Shown here: positions 1 through 10,158 of the stretch, in pieces
Position numbering within the stretch: the stretch's first letter is position 1
How the letters are laid out: each line of letters opens with the position of its first letter
Source of the DNA: Deltaproteobacteria bacterium
Lineage (GTDB): Bacteria; Myxococcota_A; Polyangia; Polyangiales; Houyiibacteriaceae
NCBI GenBank assembly: GCA_017644045.1
Contig: JAEPMI010000002.1
Location: 577,024 to 641,023 of the forward strand
DNA length: 64,000 nucleotides
Direction: 5' to 3'
Translations under genes and position numbers: made by a program
Notes under the pieces: model-generated
The model's database searches: none
What the model saw: only the letters and a program-made list of their open reading frames with translations
Told to the model about the DNA's origin: nothing

Positions 1-1367
1 TGCGGGGTCTTCGCCAGCTCCGCCTTTCGGGGCGGCGGCTTCGGAGGTGGCGAGACATCGGGCCCCTCGCCCTTGCCGGGACGGCTCGGCGCCTTGGGGG
101 CGAGCTTCTTCGGAGCGCGAGGCTTCCACTCCGGGACGCCCTTCGCCACGGCGGGTGCGCGCGGTGGCGGCTCGGGGATCTTCGGCTTCGGCGAAGGGCG
201 TGGATCGATGGGAGGCTTGGGTGCCCCACCCTTGATGCGACGGGGCATCCGGAGCGCGCCCGACGGCGGCGGCCCCTTCGGCTTCGGCGGTGCGATCGGC
301 GCCTTGCCGCCGAGCGCGCGAGCACGGCGGGTCGTATCCGGTCCAGGCGCCTCTTCCTCCTCGCGGGTCGCGTCCTCGAGCAACTTGGGGGGCGGAATGG
401 ACGGCATCGTCCGGTCGTCCGACCCATCCTCGTCGAAGATCGAGGGGTACTTGTCGGTGTAGTCGGCGAGGTCGACCTGGCGGGTCACCTCGTCGTGCTT
501 CGGTCCGTCATCGTCCGACGCCGTCTCCTTCGCGAGATCGCTGAGGTCCCGGTGCACCGTCGAGAGAGCGTCCGCGTCCAGCGCCTGGAACTGGTTGGTC
601 TCCGCGCTCGCCAGGAGGTCGACCGCCTTGGCGATGGCCTCCGGCAACGGCGTCACCAGGTTCGACATCGCCGCCGCGCTCCGCTGCTCCACCTTGCCGT
701 CGCCGTCGTCGAGCTCGATGAAGCGTGCGAGGGCGGGGAGACCGTCGAGGCGGTCGCCCCCGGCTTGGTACGAGCGCGCGGAGACCACCTGGTCCCCCGA
801 CACCTCGATGGAGCAGCTGTGGCTCGGGGTGCGAACCTGCAGCCGGAGAACCCCGCTCGCTTCGGAGGCGGCGAGCGCGCGAAGCGCTCGCACCGGCCCG
901 AGCTCTCCGAGGTCCACCTCGAAGCGCGTCAGATCACTCGAAGCCCGGGTCAGCGCCCGCTCGGGCGCCAGCGCCGGAGCGATGCGCTCGCCGAGCGCCG
1001 CGAGGCGATGACCGAAGAGACCGTCCGGCGGGGTGTCGGCGTGCGTGGGCTTTCCCTTCGGGAAGACCTCCCGCTGGCGGAACGCGAGCACCCGCGCGAA
1101 GCGGAGGCGAGGGTTGGCCATCAACGCGGCCCGAAGCGGATCGATGTCCCGGACCGACTCCTCGACCAGTACGACCTCCGGGTCGATGGAGCCGACGAGA
1201 TCGACACCGCGACCGGCCGCACCCACCAGACCGACCTCGGCGCCCAGCTCCCGCAGCGCGCCCGCCAACGCATCCGCGACCGGAAGATCGTCGTCCACGA
1301 TCAGCAGGCGCGCACCGTGGAAGATCTTCGCCGCTTCGTCTCTGCCCTGGCCCGGTGAAACCCACAT
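1..1367 (-). CDS. Pseudo-receiver / PATAN-like regulator with Pro/Lys-rich tail (partial at left edge)
   Basis: An open frame runs from ATG at 1367 to the left edge with no stop, so the C-terminus is missing (at least 455 residues seen). Residues about 17-105 look like a response-regulator receiver: an acidic cluster IVDDD (23-27) and a beta3 strand PEVVLVEE in which the phosphorylated Asp position carries Glu69. That would make it a non-phosphorylatable or phosphomimetic receiver. Residues about 150-225 resemble a PATAN/DUF4388 domain (SGVLRLQV, then VVSARSYQAGG). From about residue 300 the protein is low-complexity and rich in Pro, Lys and acidic residues, with many PPPK/PKPK stretches. Such architecture is common in myxobacterial signalling and motility regulators (family knowledge). 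The next gene is divergent. A role in signalling is inferred; no output domain is visible. Confidence 0.75.
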   Translation of the reverse strand, partial: MWVSPGQGRDEAAKIFHGARLLIVDDDLPVADALAGALRELGAEVGLVGAAGRGVDLVGSIDPEVVLVEESVRDIDPLRAALMANPRLRFARVLAFRQREVFPKGKPTHADTPPDGLFGHRLAALGERIAPALAPERALTRASSDLTRFEVDLGELGPVRALRALAASEASGVLRLQVRTPSHSCSIEVSGDQVVSARSYQAGGDRLDGLPALARFIELDDGDGKVEQRSAAAMSNLVTPLPEAIAKAVDLLASAETNQFQALDADALSTVHRDLSDLAKETASDDDGPKHDEVTRQVDLADYTDKYPSIFDEDGSDDRTMPSIPPPKLLEDATREEEEAPGPDTTRRARALGGKAPIAPPKPKGPPPSGALRMPRRIKGGAPKPPIDPRPSPKPKIPEPPPRAPAVAKGVPEWKPRAPKKLAPKAPSRPGKGEGPDVSPPPKPPPRKAELAKTP

Positions 1368-1474
1368 AGGAACGCGATGCGCCCGCGGCGCGAAGGGGAC
1401 CTTCGCACATCGACGTGAGAGCTGTCGATGTGACGTTTCGACTCGCGCGCATGCGACGAGCCCCGAGGGCGGCT

Positions 1475-3466
1475 ATGAAGGGCTCCATGCGACAGGGGGG
1501 CGGTCGTTCGAGGGCGATGGGCCCGTCTACGGGGCTCGCCGTGGTGCTCCTGCTGGTCTCCTGCGAGGGGGAGCCGACGCTGGAGAGCCGGCACCGGATC
1601 GACGGCGCCACCGCATTCCTGGACGCGCCCTTCCCGGCGGCCCATCGCGAGGACGACGGGTCGATCGCGATGGCGGGCTTCCCCAACGAGCGCGAGTCCG
1701 ACGCGATCGCGCAGCTCATCACCCTCTTGGGGGAGAGCCGACAGGGGTTCGCGCCGAACGGGGCAGTGTTCCTGCCCTTCGACGGCGCGCTGGACCTCAC
1801 CACGCTTCCCGACGTCGACGGGTCCACGATGGCCGAGAGCAGCGTGGTGATGGTCGACATCGATCCGAGCTCCCCCGACCGCGGGCGACGGATTCCGCTC
1901 GAGGTGAAGCAGACCGACGCGACCCAGACCTACGCGCCCGAGCACACGCTGGTCGCCCTGCCCTTCGCGGGGGTCACCCCTCGCGCCGAGACGCTCCACG
2001 CGGTCTACGTGACGGATGACGTCGTGGGCGCGGAGGGCGAGCGAGTCGCTGCCGATCGAACCCTTCGGCGCTTGCTGGCCGGCGAGCCGGTCGAGGCGCG
2101 CGCCGACGACGCCTTCGCGACCTTCCGGACGTGGCTCGAAGGCGAGGGGATCGATCCGGGCGCGATCATCGCGGCGACCGTCTTTCGGACCGGTGATCCC
2201 TTCTCCGAGCTCGGCGAGTGGCGCGACGCGGTCGCCGCCATGCCCTCTCCGGCCTTCGAGTCCGCGCGCGTCGACGAGGTCTTCGACGAGCTCTGCGTGA
2301 TCGCGGGCGAGGTGGAGCTCCCGATCTTCCAGCAGGGACCGAAGCCCTATCGCGACTTCCCGAGCGGAGCGATCGTCGTCGAGGACGGAGTCCCGCAGCT
2401 GCAGGAGACCGACCGCACCACCGTGTACCTCTCGGTGCCGCGCACCGCGATGCCCGAGGATGGCTTCCCGATCGTGCTCTACGCGAACGGCAGCGGTGGG
2501 CTCGGTCGGCAGTTCGTCGACCGGACCGCGATCGGGCTCGAGTCGACCGGCGAGGGTCCAGCGCTCCACTACGCGCGGCAAGGGCTCGCCGCGATCGGCT
2601 TCCCCGCGCCGCTCTCCCACGAACGCCATCCGGAAGGCATGGAAGGCACCACGAGCTTCTGGAACGTGGCGAACCTGGCGGCGTTCCGTGGGAATCTGCA
2701 GCAGGCGGCGCTCGACTACACGACCGTCATCGGGTTGCTGAAGTCACTCTCGCTCGAGGGCGAGCTCTGCGCCGAAGCCGGCGAGTCGATCGGCTTCGAC
2801 GAGGCCCGCATCTACATGCAGGGGCACAGCACCGGCGGGACCATCGCCAGCACCGTGATCCCGCTCGAGCCCGACATCCGCGCGGGGATCCTCTCCGGCA
2901 CCGGCGGCGGCTGGATCTCGAACGTGGTCACCGCCGACAGCCCCTTCCCGCTCGCGATGGCCGCGGGGATCTTCCTGCGGCTGCCGCGGTCGGACGCGGT
3001 CGAGCACCACGACCTCGAGATGACGCTGCTGCAAACGCTCCTCTCCTCCGTCGAGGTGATGAGCTGGGGTCGCGTCACCGCCGCCGATCCGCGGCCGGGC
3101 ATCGAGCCGAAGAGCGTGCTCTTCCTCGGCGGCATCGTGGACACCTACCACTACCCCCGGAACATCCACGGCCAGGGCATGGCGCTGCGCGCGCCGATGG
3201 TCTTGCCCACCCCGAGCGAGAGCTGGGAGCCCGAGTACGCGCGGGTCGGTCTCGGCTCGGTCACGCCGCCGGTGAGCGCGAACGTCGGCAGCGCGACGGT
3301 CGCCACGTTCCTGGCGCGGCAGCGTGAAGGCGTGGACGGCCACTACGTTCCCTTCGAGCTCGAGTGGATGAAGCGGGTCTACAGCTGCTTCCTGGGCACG
3401 CACGCGCGAACGGGCACCGCGGTCGTGCACTCCGCCGAGGTGAGCGCCGACTGCGTCGAGCCCTGA
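1475..3466 (+). CDS. Secreted alpha/beta hydrolase lipoprotein (VolA/Pla-1-like layout), paralogue 1
   Basis: The protein has 663 residues from ATG 1475, which has a GAGGG about seven bases upstream; ATG 1487 and upstream starts are possible. A signal peptide ends in the lipobox LLLVSC, predicting an exported lipid-anchored protein. An N-terminal beta-rich region with a FLDAPFP start and a PFDGALDLTTLP segment resembles the Ig-like N-domain of extracellular Pla-1/cef or VolA-type lipases. The C-terminal half carries GFPIVLYANGSGG (oxyanion region), the nucleophile elbow GHSTGG near residue 450, and late Asp and His residues (VDTYHYP, GHYVPF) that could complete the triad. It is clearly paralogous to the minus-strand gene at 6550-8454. 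Lipase or esterase activity on an extracellular substrate is inferred; the substrate is unknown. Confidence 0.8.
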   Translation: MKGSMRQGGGRSRAMGPSTGLAVVLLLVSCEGEPTLESRHRIDGATAFLDAPFPAAHREDDGSIAMAGFPNERESDAIAQLITLLGESRQGFAPNGAVFLPFDGALDLTTLPDVDGSTMAESSVVMVDIDPSSPDRGRRIPLEVKQTDATQTYAPEHTLVALPFAGVTPRAETLHAVYVTDDVVGAEGERVAADRTLRRLLAGEPVEARADDAFATFRTWLEGEGIDPGAIIAATVFRTGDPFSELGEWRDAVAAMPSPAFESARVDEVFDELCVIAGEVELPIFQQGPKPYRDFPSGAIVVEDGVPQLQETDRTTVYLSVPRTAMPEDGFPIVLYANGSGGLGRQFVDRTAIGLESTGEGPALHYARQGLAAIGFPAPLSHERHPEGMEGTTSFWNVANLAAFRGNLQQAALDYTTVIGLLKSLSLEGELCAEAGESIGFDEARIYMQGHSTGGTIASTVIPLEPDIRAGILSGTGGGWISNVVTADSPFPLAMAAGIFLRLPRSDAVEHHDLEMTLLQTLLSSVEVMSWGRVTAADPRPGIEPKSVLFLGGIVDTYHYPRNIHGQGMALRAPMVLPTPSESWEPEYARVGLGSVTPPVSANVGSATVATFLARQREGVDGHYVPFELEWMKRVYSCFLGTHARTGTAVVHSAEVSADCVEP

Positions 3467-3467
3467 C

Positions 3468-4310
3468 CTACTCGCCGCGCCACGTCCCGTCCACGATCCG
3501 CGGGCGCGCTTCGCGACCTCGGTAGACGTACGTCCACGCGAGCTCGACCCCGCTGGCCATCTCGGCGCGCACGATCGCTCGGTGGTACATCGAGCGCTCC
3601 ACCTGGTCCCAGCCTTCGAAGTCCTCGACCGGATCGAGGCGCGCGAGCAGCGCGCTCATCTCGGCGGGACGGTGCAGCTCCCCGTGCACGACGCCGTCCC
3701 CGGAGCGCAGCCCGGGATAGGCACCGAGGTCGACGAGCTCCCCCGTGATCGTCGCCGCCTCGTGGTCGGTCGGACCGAGCAGGTGCTGACGGCAGTGGCC
3801 GCGCTTCAGCGTTCCGTACACGAACACGCGAGGCGGGAAACCCGCGACCTCGCCCGCGGCCGCCGCCTCCAGCGGTGCGCTCGGGAGACCGAAGTCCGCG
3901 AGGCCTCGACGCACGATCGCGGCATAGTCGTTCGTCGGTGCGATGAAGCGTCCTTCGCGAAAGGGCTCCATCACGCCGTAGGTGAACGCGCGCTCGACCT
4001 CGCCATCCGCACGGAGCACCGCGACCTCGCGCCGCTCGTAACGAACGCCGAGCCCCTCCTTCCGATCGAGCACCGCGCGAGCGTCGTCGTCGACCTCGAA
4101 GAGCATTCCGGGCACCGCGCGACCGAACGTCGGCGTCACGTCGAGCGCGCCGCCCCCGCGGGGACGGCTGAAGTAGTGAAAGGCCAGCGCGTGGTCCGGC
4201 AGGAACGCCACTCCGACCGGCTCGTAGCGGCCGAGCGGCATCCGCTTGTCGGCGCACCATCGTCGGAGGTCGACCCGATCGAGGTTCGAACCGTAGCCGA
4301 AGTAGCGCAA
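3468..4310 (-). CDS. Tandem gamma-glutamylcyclotransferase-fold (GGCT/AIG2-like) protein
   Basis: The protein has 280 residues with a TTG start at 4310 and holds two copies of the GGCT-like fold. The first begins at residue 4 with FGYGSNL, the substrate-binding loop of GGCT/ChaC proteins. The second begins near residue 165 with VFVYGTLKRGH, the equivalent loop of AIG2/GGACT proteins. Family members release 5-oxoproline from gamma-glutamyl amines, peptides or glutathione. Most bacterial members have a single domain of about 120-180 residues, so the duplication is unusual. The gene sits 5 bases downstream of the glycine-rich lipoprotein gene and ends one base from the convergent hydrolase gene. 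The catalytic Glu of each domain was not assigned, so one copy could be a binding-only module. Confidence 0.82.
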   Translation of the reverse strand: MRYFGYGSNLDRVDLRRWCADKRMPLGRYEPVGVAFLPDHALAFHYFSRPRGGGALDVTPTFGRAVPGMLFEVDDDARAVLDRKEGLGVRYERREVAVLRADGEVERAFTYGVMEPFREGRFIAPTNDYAAIVRRGLADFGLPSAPLEAAAAGEVAGFPPRVFVYGTLKRGHCRQHLLGPTDHEAATITGELVDLGAYPGLRSGDGVVHGELHRPAEMSALLARLDPVEDFEGWDQVERSMYHRAIVRAEMASGVELAWTYVYRGREARPRIVDGTWRGE

Positions 4311-4315
4311 GGCGC

Positions 4316-5827
<1,512 letters not shown>

Positions 5828-5841
5828 ACCCAGAGAGTATC

Positions 5842-5882
5842 AGCCCCTGGCTGGTGGGTTCACCCCACTTCGCGGAGGGGCT
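5842..5882 (-). terminator. Candidate hairpin between two minus-strand genes
   Basis: AGCCCCT (5842-5848) and AGGGGCT (5876-5882) form a 7-bp inverted repeat, with an inner GTGGG/CCCAC pairing. The hairpin begins at the stop codon of the 5882-6553 gene and precedes the glycine-rich lipoprotein gene. No U-tract follows in the minus direction, so it may be an RNA-stabilising or attenuating stem rather than a true intrinsic terminator. Confidence 0.35.
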
Positions 5883-6553
5883 CAGGTCTCTTCGCGGAGC
5901 CAGGCGGTCTGGAAGCGGCGCTTGAGTACCTGGCCGGCGGTCACCCCCATCAGGCCGGCGCCGAACGCAAAGGCACAGGCGCCCACGACCGGGCCCAGGA
6001 GGAGGCCGAAGCCCCCCGCCCCCACGCCGGAGAGCAGGGTCACGACCACCCCACCCGCGACCTGACCGGGGGTCCGCTCGTGGGCGACCACCAACGCCTG
6101 GCGCGGCTCGGTGGACACCCAGAGATGGTAAGACGCCAGCCGGGCGTGGATCACGTCGTCGCGCCAGAGCCGGATGCGGTGCGGTGGTGTGGTCCCCTCG
6201 GAGGTCAGCGCCCACCCTTCGAGGGCCCCCGCGAGTCGCCGACGCGGCCCTTCCGGGAGCTGCTGCAGCGCCGAGCTGTCGCGATAGCCCTCGGGGAGCG
6301 GCATCGGGGTGAGCGGCAACGAATCGGGAACGGCCCCGGACTCGATGAGCTCGAGCCACGCCGGTGGTCCGTCCCAGGCCACCGCGTGCCGAGCGACGCG
6401 ACCGGCCTGGCTCGAGGCCTCTTCGTCGAGCACCTCGTCGACCCGAGCGCGGTGGATCTCTCCGCGCCCGATCACCGTCAGGCCCTCCAGGTCGTCGAAG
6501 AACTCCTCGGCCTCCGCGACCTCCCGCACGATGCGCTCGGCGTCATCGCTCAC
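5882..6553 (-). CDS. Small membrane protein of unknown function, coupled to hydrolase gene
   Basis: The protein has 223 residues with a GTG start at 6553. The first 150 residues are soluble with an acidic N-terminus (VREVAEAEEFFDDLEGL) and no motif I recognise. The C-terminal 60 residues form two glycine-rich transmembrane segments (VAGGVVVTLLSGVGAGGFG and VGACAFAFGAGLMGV) followed by a basic end. The start overlaps the stop of the upstream hydrolase gene by four bases (GTGA), indicating translational coupling. The function is not recognised; membrane partnership with the secreted hydrolase is possible from context only. Confidence 0.7.
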   Translation of the reverse strand: MSDDAERIVREVAEAEEFFDDLEGLTVIGRGEIHRARVDEVLDEEASSQAGRVARHAVAWDGPPAWLELIESGAVPDSLPLTPMPLPEGYRDSSALQQLPEGPRRRLAGALEGWALTSEGTTPPHRIRLWRDDVIHARLASYHLWVSTEPRQALVVAHERTPGQVAGGVVVTLLSGVGAGGFGLLLGPVVGACAFAFGAGLMGVTAGQVLKRRFQTAWLREET

Positions 6554-8454
6554 GGGATCGTGGGAACCCCCTCGGCGAAGGAGCCGAAGAAGTCCGCGAT
6601 CCGAACGCGGAGATCGTCGTCGAACGCGACGAAGTGGCCGCCGTCCACCTGGATGAGCCCCGCGGTCGCGGCGCCTCCGGCGACGTTCCCGCTCACGGGG
6701 GCGCTCACGGGGGCGAGCCCGATCGCTTCCATCGGCTCGATCGGCTGCAGGACGGGCATCAGCGGCGGGATCCCTGCGGCGGTGGCGAGCGCCTCGATCG
6801 AACGCGGCGGCGTGTAGGCATCGGTGATGCCTTCGGTCTGCAGGATGCTCTTCGGCGCGAAGCCTTCGCGCGGATCGCGGAAGAGGTAGTGGACGTAGTT
6901 GGTCGGGTCGGCCACGTCGGTCCAGGTCTGGAGGAACGCGAGGATCGGATGCTCGTAGACGAGGTGCTCGTTCTCGAGCGCGGCGTCGCCGCTACCGGGA
7001 ATGCGCAGCAGCAACGCGGCGAGCTGCGGGATGTTCACGGGCTCGACCTTGTCCACGAGCGCGATGGCGAGGTGGCCGCCCGCGCCGCTGAGCACGCCGC
7101 CCTTCGCCTGGTCGTCGATCGCCAGGAAGAGTGGCCCGTTCAGGCCACCCTGCGAGTGGCCGTAGAAGTAGACGCGGTCGGGGTCGATGAGGTTGCCCTC
7201 GCCGATGGCGCGGGGCGTGATCTCGGGGTTGGCGCGCACGAACGCCGCCTGCGCGACGACGTCGAGCGCCGCCTGCCGAGCGTTGTCCCGGAAGGCGAGC
7301 GGGTTGCCGAAGTTGAAGACCAGCGACTCGGGTCCGGCAGGCCCGGGGTTGCGGGTGCCGTGGTGGATCTGGTCGACGCCCATCGTCACGAAGCCCTGCC
7401 GGGCGAGGTCCCCACCGACGCCGTTGCGAACGAAGGTCTGGAAGTCGCCGCCGGTGCCGTGGGCGTAGAGCACGATCGGCCAACCGGACTCGGGCATGTC
7501 GGTGGTCGGGACCGTCATCGCGTAGCGGGCTTCGAACTCGCCGTGCACGGTCGGGACTCCGTCGACGACGGTCACCTCGCCGCCCTCGGTCGAGTAGGGC
7601 AGCTCTCCGTCCTGGAAGATCGGCGACACGTACGCGCCATGGACCAACCGGTAGTCTTCGGTGTCCTCGATCCACCGGTCGCTCATGTTCACGCGCGCCG
7701 GCGGGTCCTGCGCCACCAGCCAGTCACGCGCCTGCTCGAGCTCGATGGTCGGGTGCTGGGTGGTGAAGACGGTCAGGTTCACGATGTCGCGCTCGGCGAC
7801 GCCGACGCCTTCGAGCGCCGCCACGGCGGGCGCATAGAGAGCGGCCGCGTCGGCATCGCCGGAGCCGGAGAGGAGCTGGTCGAGGGTGTTGGAGCGCTGG
7901 ACGGACCCACCGCCGGCGGCCTGGAGCTCGCTCGTGAGCGCGATCGCGTAGGTGGTGTCGGGCTCGAAAGGCAGCCCGTGCGGCGGGCGGACCGCGAGGG
8001 TGTTCTCGGACCAGTAGAGGGTCGGCTCCTCGCGGAAGTGCCCGACCATCGGGTGGCGCTCGCCAGCGTTCGGCCCCTCGAGCGCGACCGCGACGATGCT
8101 CGATCCGTCCTCGAGGCTGGCGGCGCCGTTGACCGGCAGCGACGCCGGATCGATGGGCGAGGTGAAGCGGAAGTAGGCCGGCGCGCTGACGCTGTAGCCG
8201 GTCAGGCGCGCGTTCATCATGGCCTTGTATGTCTCGAGCAGGCGCACGCTGGCCGGGTTCGGGAAGCTGCTCACGTCGATGTGGCCGGTCGCGTCCAGGC
8301 GCAGGTCCGTCGGCCACGGCGTGTCGAAGAAGGCCGCCCCGGTGGTGTCCACCTCCGCGGCCGGGAGCTCGTGGATCGCGGTGCTGCCGTCCGAGCCGCA
8401 GGAGACGAGTACGAGCGCGGCGAAGCCGACCGCGAGCCGAAAGGAGCGAAGCAT
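6550..8454 (-). CDS. Secreted alpha/beta hydrolase lipoprotein (VolA/Pla-1-like layout), paralogue 2
   Basis: The protein has 634 residues from ATG 8454. A longer frame to 8517 would run into the upstream gene and only adds a basic leader. The signal peptide ends LVLVSC followed by GSDG. Residues about 20-140 match the paralogue at 1475-3466 in layout (FFDTPWPTDLRLD, then FTSPIDPASLPV). The core has WPIVLYAHGTGG (oxyanion region), the nucleophile elbow GHSQGG near residue 430, and candidate acid/base residues late in the chain (ITDAYTPP, VDGGHFV). This is the typical arrangement of a secreted lipase or esterase. It is 42 bases downstream of the ChaN-like gene and overlaps the small membrane protein gene by four bases. 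The substrate is unknown. Confidence 0.82.
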   Translation of the reverse strand: MLRSFRLAVGFAALVLVSCGSDGSTAIHELPAAEVDTTGAAFFDTPWPTDLRLDATGHIDVSSFPNPASVRLLETYKAMMNARLTGYSVSAPAYFRFTSPIDPASLPVNGAASLEDGSSIVAVALEGPNAGERHPMVGHFREEPTLYWSENTLAVRPPHGLPFEPDTTYAIALTSELQAAGGGSVQRSNTLDQLLSGSGDADAAALYAPAVAALEGVGVAERDIVNLTVFTTQHPTIELEQARDWLVAQDPPARVNMSDRWIEDTEDYRLVHGAYVSPIFQDGELPYSTEGGEVTVVDGVPTVHGEFEARYAMTVPTTDMPESGWPIVLYAHGTGGDFQTFVRNGVGGDLARQGFVTMGVDQIHHGTRNPGPAGPESLVFNFGNPLAFRDNARQAALDVVAQAAFVRANPEITPRAIGEGNLIDPDRVYFYGHSQGGLNGPLFLAIDDQAKGGVLSGAGGHLAIALVDKVEPVNIPQLAALLLRIPGSGDAALENEHLVYEHPILAFLQTWTDVADPTNYVHYLFRDPREGFAPKSILQTEGITDAYTPPRSIEALATAAGIPPLMPVLQPIEPMEAIGLAPVSAPVSGNVAGGAATAGLIQVDGGHFVAFDDDLRVRIADFFGSFAEGVPTIP

Positions 8455-8497
8455 GGTCGGCAGTGTCGACCGCCGCGCGCTTCGACGCAATCGCCGT

Positions 8498-9400
8498 TCA
8501 CTCCTCGTCGGCGTCACCCGCCAGCCAGGCGTAGTCCGCCGGGGGCGGGTCCTCGGCCATCAACCCCTCCAGCTCCTCCTCGTCGTGGGCGACGAGGACC
8601 ACGCGGTAGGGCGTGGCGCCCCGACGCGAGGCGCGGGAGGGGATGCCCAGCCCGCCCCGGACGTGCATCGCGCCCGCGAGCACGACCAGCCGGCTGGGCG
8701 CGTCGTTCCGCTCGACCGACTCGGCGACCCGCTCGGCCATGGTCTCGTCCCAGACGACCTGGGCCGTGTAGTAGCGCTCGAGAGCCACCGGGTCGTCGCC
8801 ACCGTGGGCGTGCTCCCCGAGGGCGGCCATCACCATCGCCCGATGGGCCTCGTTCTCCAGGTCGAGTGGGGGGAGCTCGGCGCGCTGCGCTTCGGAGAGC
8901 CCATCCAGCCCTTCGCTCGCCACCGTCCGGGTGATCTCCGAGGGCGCGTTGAGCGCGAGCACCGGGATCGCGCGGGCGCGGGTCCAGTCGAGGATCGGCC
9001 GATAGAGCGCGTAGTCGAAGCCCCAGCGACGGTCCCACTCGCTTCGTCGGCGGAGGTTGGTCTCGTCGAGTCGACCGTTGGTCCAGTCGTCGAGCACCGG
9101 CTGGTACGGGTACTGGAACATCTCCATCCCGACGGCGATCGAGGGGTGCCGATCGTAGAGGAGCCGCATGAGGCGATATTGCACCGCGTGGTCCTCGGCC
9201 TCGTCGTGGACCTCGCCGATGTAGATGACCCGGCCCCGCTCGAGGTCGGCGAGCATCTCCTCCTCGGTCACGTCCTCGCCGGTCTCGAGCGCCACGATCC
9301 GCTCGGCGGGAGGGCGCTGCCGGACCACGTCGGCGGAGGTGGCGGGCGGGTCTTTCGGGGCGCAGGTGGCCACCAGGAGCACGGCGAGGAGCGTCTTCAC
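8498..9400 (-). CDS. ChaN/DUF399-like haem-binding lipoprotein
   Basis: The protein has 300 residues from GTG 9400, which begins a clean signal peptide ending LLVATC. An upstream TTG at 9436 is less likely. The body matches the Cofac_haem_bdg (ChaN, DUF399) family: VIYIGEVHDEAEDHAVQYRL near residue 60, VGMEMFQYPYQPVLDDW near 92, WGFDYALYRPIL, and the C-terminal VVLAGAMHVRGGLGIP. In Campylobacter ChaN these regions bind stacked haems and the protein is an outer-membrane iron-acquisition lipoprotein (family knowledge). It is divergent from a TetR regulator across a 98-base gap carrying a palindrome, so it may be under that regulator. Iron or haem handling is inferred. Confidence 0.82.
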   Translation of the reverse strand: MKTLLAVLLVATCAPKDPPATSADVVRQRPPAERIVALETGEDVTEEEMLADLERGRVIYIGEVHDEAEDHAVQYRLMRLLYDRHPSIAVGMEMFQYPYQPVLDDWTNGRLDETNLRRRSEWDRRWGFDYALYRPILDWTRARAIPVLALNAPSEITRTVASEGLDGLSEAQRAELPPLDLENEAHRAMVMAALGEHAHGGDDPVALERYYTAQVVWDETMAERVAESVERNDAPSRLVVLAGAMHVRGGLGIPSRASRRGATPYRVVLVAHDEEELEGLMAEDPPPADYAWLAGDADEE

Positions 9401-9468
9401 GGGCGCCACAGTGCCTTTTGCGGCCCCCCGGAGCAACGCTGCGGCGTCTGGCTCGACGAATCACCCGA

Positions 9469-9478
9469 GACACGTGTC
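9469..9478. promoter_or_regulatory. Perfect 10-bp palindrome between divergent ChaN and TetR genes
   Basis: GACACGTGTC is a perfect 10-base dyad, 20 bases upstream of the TetR start and inside the shared 98-base divergent promoter region. Position and symmetry suit an operator for the adjacent TetR-type regulator. No second copy was seen nearby, so the assignment is an inference. Confidence 0.45.
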
Positions 9479-9498
9479 ATTTGACCGAATCCGCGTCG

Positions 9499-10158
9499 AT
9501 GGCCAAAGTGAAGGCTCACCAAATGGGTGGACGACCGAGAGCATTCGACGAGCAGACGGTGCTGGAGAGGGCGATGGAGCTCTTCTGGCGGGACGGGTAT
9601 GCCTCGACCTCGCTCCAGGCTCTCCTCGATTGCATGGGGATCAGCCGCCAGAGCCTCTACAACGCCTTCGGTGACAAGCGGAATCTCTACCTCGCCTGCC
9701 TCGACCGCTACATCGAGCGGCGCGCCAGCGGGATGCTCTCCCAGCTCGAGGCGCCCGACGCCGGCTACGCGGAGGTCATCGGCTTCTTCGACGGGCTGCG
9801 CCAGAGGGAGGCCAAGCCGGCCGAGACGCCCCGGACCTGCCTCATCGGTCGGAGCTGCGTCGAGCTCGGCGCCGACGACCCGGATGTCGCCGAGCGTGTG
9901 CAGGCGCACATGTACCGCACGATGCAGGCGTTCCGGAACGCCCTGAAGAACGCCGTGGCCCGCGGTGAGGTCGAGCCGCTCGACCCGGACGCGGTGTCTC
10001 GACACCTGACCGCGACGCTCCAGGGCCTCGGGATGATGCGCCGCGCCGGCGCCACACTCGAGGAGCTCGGTGGCGCCGTGGGGGTCGCGCTCTCCGTGAT
10101 CCGCCCGACCGCGGCGCTCGCCGAGAGCACCGACGCGGCCGTCGCTCCCGCCGAGTAG
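9499..10158 (+). CDS. TetR/AcrR family transcriptional regulator
   Basis: The protein has 219 residues from ATG 9499; a longer frame to 9418 lacks homologous sequence. Residues about 12-58 form the TetR helix-turn-helix: GRPRAFDEQTVLERAMELFW, then STSLQALLDCMGISRQSLYNAFGDK. The GRPR-FD start and the Cys-containing centre resemble the ComR/NemR-like subgroup with a TetR_C_33-type ligand domain. Cysteines near RTCLIGRSC could sense electrophiles or metals, though this is speculative. Divergent from the ChaN-like gene, with a 10-bp palindrome between them. Its stop abuts the stop of the convergent carotenoid oxygenase gene (10158/10159). Confidence 0.9.
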   Translation: MAKVKAHQMGGRPRAFDEQTVLERAMELFWRDGYASTSLQALLDCMGISRQSLYNAFGDKRNLYLACLDRYIERRASGMLSQLEAPDAGYAEVIGFFDGLRQREAKPAETPRTCLIGRSCVELGADDPDVAERVQAHMYRTMQAFRNALKNAVARGEVEPLDPDAVSRHLTATLQGLGMMRRAGATLEELGGAVGVALSVIRPTAALAESTDAAVAPAE

